Assembly: GCA_018302465.1 (NCBI GenBank)
Contig: JAGVZQ010000002.1
Coordinates: forward strand, 1-43,541
Length of the DNA: 43,541 nucleotides
Reading direction: 5' to 3'
Source: Candidatus Woesearchaeota archaeon
GTDB taxonomy: Archaea; Nanobdellota; Nanobdellia; SCGC-AAA011-G17; GW2011-AR20
The stretch's first letter is position 1, and every line of letters begins with the position of its first letter. The position numbers and the translations under genes are program-made. This document shows, piece by piece, positions 40,055 through 43,541 of the stretch. Under the pieces are notes generated by a model that saw nothing but the letters and a program-made list of their open reading frames with translations, made no database searches and was not told the origin of the DNA.

Positions 40055-40101
40055 GATTAAGGTATAGATTAGTTGTTTAAAAAATTATCACTTTAGAAAT
40101 A

Positions 40102-40109
40102 TTTATAAG
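40102..40109 (+). promoter_or_regulatory. TATA box of tRNA-Phe
   Basis: TTTATAAG ends 26 nt upstream of the mature 5' end at 40135. Confidence 0.5.
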
Positions 40110-40134
40110 AGCATCTTGAGGTCTTTTTAAATAC

Positions 40135-40208
40135 GGGGCAGTAGCTCAGCCTGGGAGAGCACACGGCTGAAGACCGTGGTGTCGGGAGTTCAAATCTCCC
40201 CTGTCCCA
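40135..40208 (+). tRNA. tRNA-Phe (GAA anticodon)
   Basis: A 74-nt tRNA: acceptor GGGGCAG pairs with CTGTCCC (one G-U), discriminator A. The D arm is AGCTC...GAG. The anticodon stem CACGG/CCGTG encloses loop CTGAAGA with anticodon GAA. The T arm is GGGAG-TTCAAAT-CTCCC. CCA is not encoded and no intron is visible. Confidence 0.95.
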
Positions 40209-40220
40209 CATTTCGATATT

Positions 40221-40228
40221 TATTTAAA
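40221..40228 (+). promoter_or_regulatory. TATA-like box for the CBS-domain gene
   Basis: TATTTAAA ends 22 nt before the ATG at 40251, supporting that start over an in-frame ATG inside the tRNA. Confidence 0.45.
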
Positions 40229-40250
40229 CCACCTAACATTTTACTTCTGC

Positions 40251-40694
40251 ATGGATACAGTAGGAAGCATCATGACTCATGATGTTCAGATTTCTAACAA
40301 GGAGGAGAAAATTTTCAACATCGCTAGAATGATGTACGGCAGAAAAATTGGCTCTGTTGTAGTAACAGAAGGAAGAAAACCAGTTGGAATAATCACAGAA
40401 AGAGATTTAGCTTACAAAGTAGTTGCCAATAACATCCAGCCAAAAGTAGCTACAGCCCATGATATCATGACCTCGCCTTTAATATCAGTCAAACCACAGG
40501 ATAACATCTATTTTGCTTATAAGATAATGAATGATAAAGGAATAAAAAAATTAACAGTTGTTGACGATAACGGAAATCTAATAGGAATAATAACACAGAC
40601 TGATATGATTAACTTCTTCAATAAACAAAGAAAGGAATTCATAATAAGCGCTGTAAAAGGCAAACCTACAGGAAGTTATGCTTTAGAAGGCTAA
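40251..40694 (+). CDS. CBS-domain pair protein
   Basis: The 147-residue protein consists of two CBS domains (about residues 2-55 and 70-125): VGSIMTHDVQISNKEE...GRKIGSVVVTEGRKPVGIITERDL and HDIMTSPLISVKPQDN...GIKKLTVVDDNGNLIGIITQTDM. Such pairs bind adenosyl ligands and sense energy or SAM status. The effector target is unknown. Start choice: an in-frame ATG at 40176 lies inside tRNA-Phe. The Met at 40251 has a TATA-like box at leaderless distance. Its end overlaps the convergent regulator gene by 4 nt. Confidence 0.9.
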   Translation: MDTVGSIMTHDVQISNKEEKIFNIARMMYGRKIGSVVVTEGRKPVGIITERDLAYKVVANNIQPKVATAHDIMTSPLISVKPQDNIYFAYKIMNDKGIKKLTVVDDNGNLIGIITQTDMINFFNKQRKEFIISAVKGKPTGSYALEG

Positions 40695-41002
40695 TTAGTA
40701 ACTAAAACTTTTTCTTCTGAACCTTTGATCAAGTTCCAGTCTAATTTTATCAGTTGTTTTATTGCAGGGTTTTCTGTATTTAACTTATACAAATCTGATT
40801 TTCCAACCCTTCTTGTTTTTACCACAACATTATTATTCTCTAATTTATTCCAAAAAGTCTGCAAAGTAGAATAACCCACGCCAGAATTTTTAGCAATCTC
40901 AGTTAAGGAATAATCAAATAGCTGGAAGGTTATAAGAAAGTCTATAACTTTTATAATGGGGTTGTTTCCAAAAACCTCTACAAAAACAGTTTCATCTTTC
41001 AT
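40691..41002 (-). CDS. Winged-helix transcriptional regulator
   Basis: The 103-residue protein has a winged-helix fold: NNPIIKVIDFLITFQLFDYSLTEIAKNSGVGYSTLQTFWNKLENNNVV, then a wing VVKTRRVGKSDLYKLN. A C-terminal helix (NPAIKQLIKLDWNLI) likely dimerises. The 'FGNNPIIKVIDFLI' N-terminus is typical of small archaeal ArsR/MarR-type regulators. A TATA-like TATTTATAA at 41027-41034, 24 nt before the ATG, suggests leaderless expression. An ACTTACTTACTT repeat next to this box might be an operator. Confidence 0.8.
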   Translation of the reverse strand: MKDETVFVEVFGNNPIIKVIDFLITFQLFDYSLTEIAKNSGVGYSTLQTFWNKLENNNVVVKTRRVGKSDLYKLNTENPAIKQLIKLDWNLIKGSEEKVLVTN

Positions 41003-41026
41003 GTGATACCTGCATACTTACTTACT

Positions 41027-41034
41027 TATAAATA
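41027..41034 (-). promoter_or_regulatory. TATA-like box of the winged-helix regulator
   Basis: The minus strand reads TATTTATAAG ending about 24 nt before the ATG at 41002. It is divergent from the promoter of the ribosomal operon. Confidence 0.45.
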
Positions 41035-41071
41035 TTCCTATCTATATTTTTATATTACAATATTAAGAACA

Positions 41072-41079
41072 TTTAAATA
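41072..41079 (+). promoter_or_regulatory. TATA-like box for the 41103 gene
   Basis: TTTAAATA ends 23 nt before the ATG at 41103, leaderless spacing. Confidence 0.45.
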
Positions 41080-41102
41080 TTTATCCATCCATCTTAGAAA
41101 AT

Positions 41103-41375
41103 ATGACCCATGATGAAGACAAAATTAAAGCTACTATTCTATATAACCTCAGAAGAAAGAAAATTATAGGTGGGGTCCATACTCATTACGACACTCTAAA
41201 AAGGGGGTTTCCTTCCCCTTTAGGAAAGGATATAGAAAAGGTAGCAAAAAAACTAATTAAAGAAGGGTTTATAATAACAAAACCGACATCTTATGGACTG
41301 CAAGTTTCATTAAACAAGGAAAGGCTAGCAGATATAGAAGAGATTATCACAAGGACAATTAAAATAAAGTTCTAG
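41103..41375 (+). CDS. Small winged-helix-like protein upstream of rps19e
   Basis: The 90-residue protein has helix-turn-helix-like layout: DKIKATILYNLRRKKIIGGVHTHYDTLKRGFP, GKDIEKVAKKLIKEGFIITKPTSYGLQVSLN (recognition helix and wing with a 'YGLQVSLN' ending), then a C-terminal helix. It is basic and may bind nucleic acid. The 'HTHYDTLKRGFP...KLIKEGFI.KPT.YG.QVSLN' pattern recurs, to my knowledge, as hypothetical proteins in related archaea. Its position before ribosomal genes could mean a translation-linked role. No function known. Confidence 0.7.
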   Translation: MTHDEDKIKATILYNLRRKKIIGGVHTHYDTLKRGFPSPLGKDIEKVAKKLIKEGFIITKPTSYGLQVSLNKERLADIEEIITRTIKIKF

Positions 41376-41393
41376 GACAAAGAAATAAAAAGC

Positions 41394-41401
41394 TTTAAAA
41401 A
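41394..41401 (+). promoter_or_regulatory. TATA-like box of the rps19e operon
   Basis: TTTAAAAA ends 23 nt before the ATG at 41425, suggesting a leaderless start of the ribosomal operon in addition to any read-through from the 41103 gene. Confidence 0.45.
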
Positions 41402-41424
41402 ACCCTCATTTCTCTATTCTAACT

Positions 41425-41832
41425 ATGGCAACAATATATGATACTAATCCAAATGCACTGATAAATAAGGCTGCTGAAGAGCTCAAAAAACAGATAAAAG
41501 AGCCAGAATGGGCCAAATTTGTTAAAACAGGGGTAGCCAAAGACAGGCCCCCTGCTGAAACGGACTGGTGGTATAAGAGAGCAGCGTCTATACTTAGAAG
41601 TGTTTATCTTAAAGGACCTATAGGAACGAATAAACTAAGGCATAAATACAGCAGTAAGAAAAACAGAGGATACAAGCCAGAGAAGACATTTAACGCTGGA
41701 GGTAAGATCATAAGAACTATTCTACAGCAATTAGAAAAGGCAGAATTAATCCAGAAAGGAGAAAAGGATAAGCATAAAGGAAGATTAGTAACTCCAAAAG
41801 GAAAAAGCTTCTTAGATAAGCTTTCAAAATGA
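41425..41832 (+). CDS. rps19e: 30S ribosomal protein eS19
   Basis: The 135-residue protein matches eS19: LINKAAEELKKQIKEPEWAKFVKTG, then DWWYKRAASILRSVYLKGPIG (the most conserved stretch), the basic loop KKNRGYKPEKTFNAGGKIIRTILQQLEKAELIQKG and GRLVTPKGKSFLDKL. It sits in the head of the small subunit. The stop overlaps the next ATG by 4 nt (ATGA), coupling it to the PDCD5-like gene, an arrangement common in archaea. Confidence 0.95.
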   Translation: MATIYDTNPNALINKAAEELKKQIKEPEWAKFVKTGVAKDRPPAETDWWYKRAASILRSVYLKGPIGTNKLRHKYSSKKNRGYKPEKTFNAGGKIIRTILQQLEKAELIQKGEKDKHKGRLVTPKGKSFLDKLSK

Positions 41833-42146
41833 ACATTGATGAAATAAAAAGAAAAAAGCTGGAAGAAATTCAACAAAAATATCAGCAGGGTTTTAATGAA
41901 GAGGAAGCCTTAAAAAACCAGGTAGAACAAATAGAAGCATTAGCAAAACAGCTTTTAGACAAAGAAGCATTATCAAGGTTTGGCAACATAAAAATTGCTC
42001 ATCCTGAAAAAGCAATACAACTCGCTTCTGTATTAATACAGATGGCAAGAACAGGAAGATTAAAAGAAAAATTAAATGATGAACAGTTAAAGCAGATATT
42101 AACAATGTTACAGGAAAAAAAGGACTTCACAATCAAAAGAAAATAA
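41829..42146 (+). CDS. PDCD5/TFAR19-family DNA-binding protein
   Basis: The 105-residue protein is a basic helical PDCD5 homologue: an N-terminal KRKKLEEIQQKYQQG helix, then QVEQIEALAKQLLDKEALSRFGNIKIAHPEKAIQLASVLIQMARTGRL, and the conserved C-terminal LNDEQLKQILTMLQEKKDFTIKR. It is a nucleic-acid-binding protein of unsettled function in archaea, usually next to rps19e as here. One base separates it from rpl39e. Confidence 0.92.
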   Translation: MNIDEIKRKKLEEIQQKYQQGFNEEEALKNQVEQIEALAKQLLDKEALSRFGNIKIAHPEKAIQLASVLIQMARTGRLKEKLNDEQLKQILTMLQEKKDFTIKRK

Positions 42147-42147
42147 A

Positions 42148-42321
42148 ATGGCAAGATTTAAAGGATTAGCAAAAAAATTAAGATTAGCAAAAAGATTAGC
42201 TCAAACTAAATGGGCTCCATTCTGGACAGTTCCAAAGATTTATGGAAAGAACAGAAGAGTTCATCCTGGAAGACATACAGCTATAAAGAGACATTGGAGA
42301 AGAAACAGAACTGACGCATAA
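42148..42321 (+). CDS. rpl39e: 50S ribosomal protein eL39
   Basis: A 57-residue, very basic protein: MARFKGLAKKLRLAKRLA, then WAPFWTVPKIYGKNRRVHPGRHTAIKRHWRRNRTDA. The KKLRLAK and RHWRRN motifs are those of eL39, which lines the ribosomal exit tunnel. The family usually has about 51 residues, so it is a few residues longer. It starts one base after the PDCD5 stop and ends one base before rpl31e. Confidence 0.93.
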   Translation: MARFKGLAKKLRLAKRLAQTKWAPFWTVPKIYGKNRRVHPGRHTAIKRHWRRNRTDA

Positions 42322-42322
42322 A

Positions 42323-42868
42323 ATGGCACTCGAAAGAATTTACACAATACCATTAAGAAAAGAATTTTCAAGAGCTCCTAATTACAAAAGGACTAAGAGA
42401 AGTGTTAGAACTATCCGTGAATTTCTTCAAAAACATATGAAATGTGATAATGTTAAACTTGGGAAATATTTAAATTTAGAATTATGGAAAAATGGAAGAA
42501 AGAATCCCCCTCCAAGAATTCAGGTTAAGGCAATAAAGGATAAAATAAAGATAAAAGACAAAGATGTTGAAGTTGTTCAGGCTGAATTAATTAATGCTCC
42601 TATTGAATTCAAGAAAGAAGATAAAAAAGAGGTTAAGAAAGAAGAAAAGAAAGATAAATTAGAAGAAGAAAAGAAAGAAGTTCTTGAATCTAAAGAAGAG
42701 AAAAAAGAAACTAAGCTTCAAAAAGAAGAAGAATCAAAATCTAAAGATGTAATAAAACATCAAAAGGTTGCTTCTGAGCAAGTTCAGGAAAAAATGAGAA
42801 GTCAAAAGATAATAACCTCCCCTCAAAAACCAAGGCATGAACATCATGACGCTAAAGGAAAGAAATAA
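42323..42868 (+). CDS. rpl31e: 50S ribosomal protein eL31 with long charged C-terminal extension
   Basis: Residues 1 to about 90 match eL31: ERIYTIPLRKEFSRAPNYKRTKRSVRTIREFLQKHM, LGKYLNLELWKNGRKNPPPRIQVKAIKD. From about residue 95 the protein changes to Lys/Glu-rich low complexity (KKEDKKEVKKEEKKDKLEEE...) ending in a His-rich HEHHDAKGKK. The family normally ends near 90-100 residues. The extension of about 85 residues is probably disordered and may contact rRNA or a neighbouring factor on the ribosome surface. Start overlaps nothing. It ends inside the next gene. Confidence 0.92.
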   Translation: MALERIYTIPLRKEFSRAPNYKRTKRSVRTIREFLQKHMKCDNVKLGKYLNLELWKNGRKNPPPRIQVKAIKDKIKIKDKDVEVVQAELINAPIEFKKEDKKEVKKEEKKDKLEEEKKEVLESKEEKKETKLQKEEESKSKDVIKHQKVASEQVQEKMRSQKIITSPQKPRHEHHDAKGKK

Positions 42869-43541
42869 TTCTGAAACTCTTTTACCTTTTGAAAAAGCAG
42901 AAAAGGAAGTATTTGTAAAAAAGCAAGCCGAAACTGATCCTAACCAAGGAATTAATCCAGAAGAAAGACCAACTGAAGAATTAATAAATTATGGAATAAT
43001 AAATTTAAATAAACCAAGAGGTCCTTCATCTCATCAAATTTCTGCTTATGTCCAGCAAATTCTTGGGATAGACAAATCAGGTCATTCAGGAACCCTTGAC
43101 CCCCATGTAACTGGAGTCTTGCCCATTGCTTTAGGAAAAGCAACAAGAATAGTCCAGACTTTATTAAAAGCAGGAAAGGAATATCTTGGGATAATGCATT
43201 TGCATACTGATATTCCTGAAGAAGAAATAATGAAAGTAGCAGAACAATTTCTAGGAAAAATAGAACAACTCCCCCCAATAAGAAGTGCTGTCAAAAGAAG
43301 ACTAAGGACAAGAGAAATTTACTATTTAGAAATATTAGAAATAGAAGGCAGAGATGTTTTATTTAAAGTGGGTTCAGAAGCAGGTTTCTATGTAAGAAAA
43401 TGGTGTCACGATTTCGGTTTAAAATTAAAAACAAATGCCCACATGCTTCAGTTAATAAGAACAAAAGCAGGCCCATTCAAGGAAAAAGATTGGCATTCTC
43501 TGCATGATTTAAAGGATGCTTATACTTTATGGAAGGAAAAA
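42837..43541 (+). CDS. cbf5: tRNA/rRNA pseudouridine synthase Cbf5 (partial)
   Basis: The frame runs to the end of the window, giving 235 residues. It has an N-terminal PPxE-like region (TEELINYGIINLNKPRGPSSHQ), the catalytic loop GHSGTLDPHVTGVLPIALG with the active Asp, KEYLGIMHLHTD, LPPIRSAVKRRLRTREIYYLEIL and AGFYVRKWCHDFG. This is Cbf5, the catalytic protein of H/ACA RNPs, which isomerises uridines in rRNA and tRNA position 55. The PUA domain would follow past the end. An ATG at 42846 is an alternative start. Both overlap the rpl31e end by 23-32 nt, an unusual length of overlap. Confidence 0.93.
   Translation, partial: MNIMTLKERNNSETLLPFEKAEKEVFVKKQAETDPNQGINPEERPTEELINYGIINLNKPRGPSSHQISAYVQQILGIDKSGHSGTLDPHVTGVLPIALGKATRIVQTLLKAGKEYLGIMHLHTDIPEEEIMKVAEQFLGKIEQLPPIRSAVKRRLRTREIYYLEILEIEGRDVLFKVGSEAGFYVRKWCHDFGLKLKTNAHMLQLIRTKAGPFKEKDWHSLHDLKDAYTLWKEK

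Noticed and set aside
40176-40250. N-terminal extension of the CBS protein
   Set aside because: The upstream ATG is inside tRNA-Phe. The TATA-like box and domain start support 40251.
41016-41029. ACTTACTTACTT micro-repeat as a repeat feature
   Set aside because: Only three units of four bases. It may be part of an operator but is too short to call.
1-43541. CRISPR arrays, transposases, integrases or phage modules
   Set aside because: No regularly spaced repeats, no DDE/tyrosine/serine recombinase motifs and no phage structural genes were seen. The toxin-antitoxin cluster is the only mobile-like content.

Overview
This AT-rich window looks like a chromosomal segment of a DPANN-type archaeon, most probably of the Woesearchaeota/Pacearchaeota kind. 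That placement is an inference from gene content, not a phylogeny. Archaeal markers are direct: eS19, eL39, eL31, PDCD5-like protein, RNA polymerase subunit L, transcription factor S, PCNA, MBF1, aRF1, Cbf5, an archaeal Ser/His/Asp signal peptidase and a methanococcal-type S-layer protein. Most transcription units have a TATA-like box ending about 22-25 nt before the ATG, which implies mostly leaderless mRNAs. A few genes, including both large surface proteins, have a longer leader with a strong GGAGG Shine-Dalgarno.

Layout. 1-2266: the start of a gene leaving the window, a secreted orphan protein and an AIM24-like protein. 2267-5309: a cluster of three toxin-antitoxin systems (a RelE-like toxin facing a small antitoxin, an HEPN/MNT pair, a RelE/DUF2683-like pair) surrounding a dolichyl-phosphate-sugar-synthase-like glycosyltransferase. 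5389-8532: a coupled operon of a GT-C membrane glycosyltransferase and two SAM methyltransferases. 8634-10442: a tail-anchored surface protein very rich in N-glycosylation sequons. 10503-13394: three related glycosyltransferases, one fused to a second glycosyltransferase domain, followed by tRNA-Ser(UGA). 13559-17167: the S-layer protein with two small paralogous membrane proteins. 17372-24090: a seven-gene cluster of five pilin-like proteins and two large Cys-rich surface proteins. 24130-26085: PCNA, an OB-fold protein, TFS and signal peptidase. 26200-28776: two orphan genes on the other strand with a membrane protein between them. 28825-35443: a long co-directional run scpB - GT-C - GT-C - GT2 - thioredoxin-like - mbf1 - METTL5-like methyltransferase - rpoL. 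35481-39357: aRF1 and valS. 39383-41002: a PLC-like hydrolase, tRNA-Phe(GAA), a CBS protein and a winged-helix regulator. 41103-43541: a ribosomal operon (small winged-helix-like protein, rps19e, PDCD5-like, rpl39e, rpl31e, cbf5, the last running off the end).

The strongest unusual signal is a 131-residue mini-intein in translation termination factor aRF1, inserted immediately after the catalytic GGQ motif, so peptide release would depend on protein splicing. The second is the pilin-like/Cys-rich cluster, which carries class III-type signal peptides but no ATPase or platform gene in the window, and which sits directly upstream of the S-layer gene. Much of the window fits one theme, building and glycosylating the cell surface: S-layer and pilin-like substrates, signal peptidase, soluble and membrane glycosyltransferases, and sugar-modifying methyltransferase candidates. 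It is interleaved with core information-processing genes and a toxin-antitoxin island.
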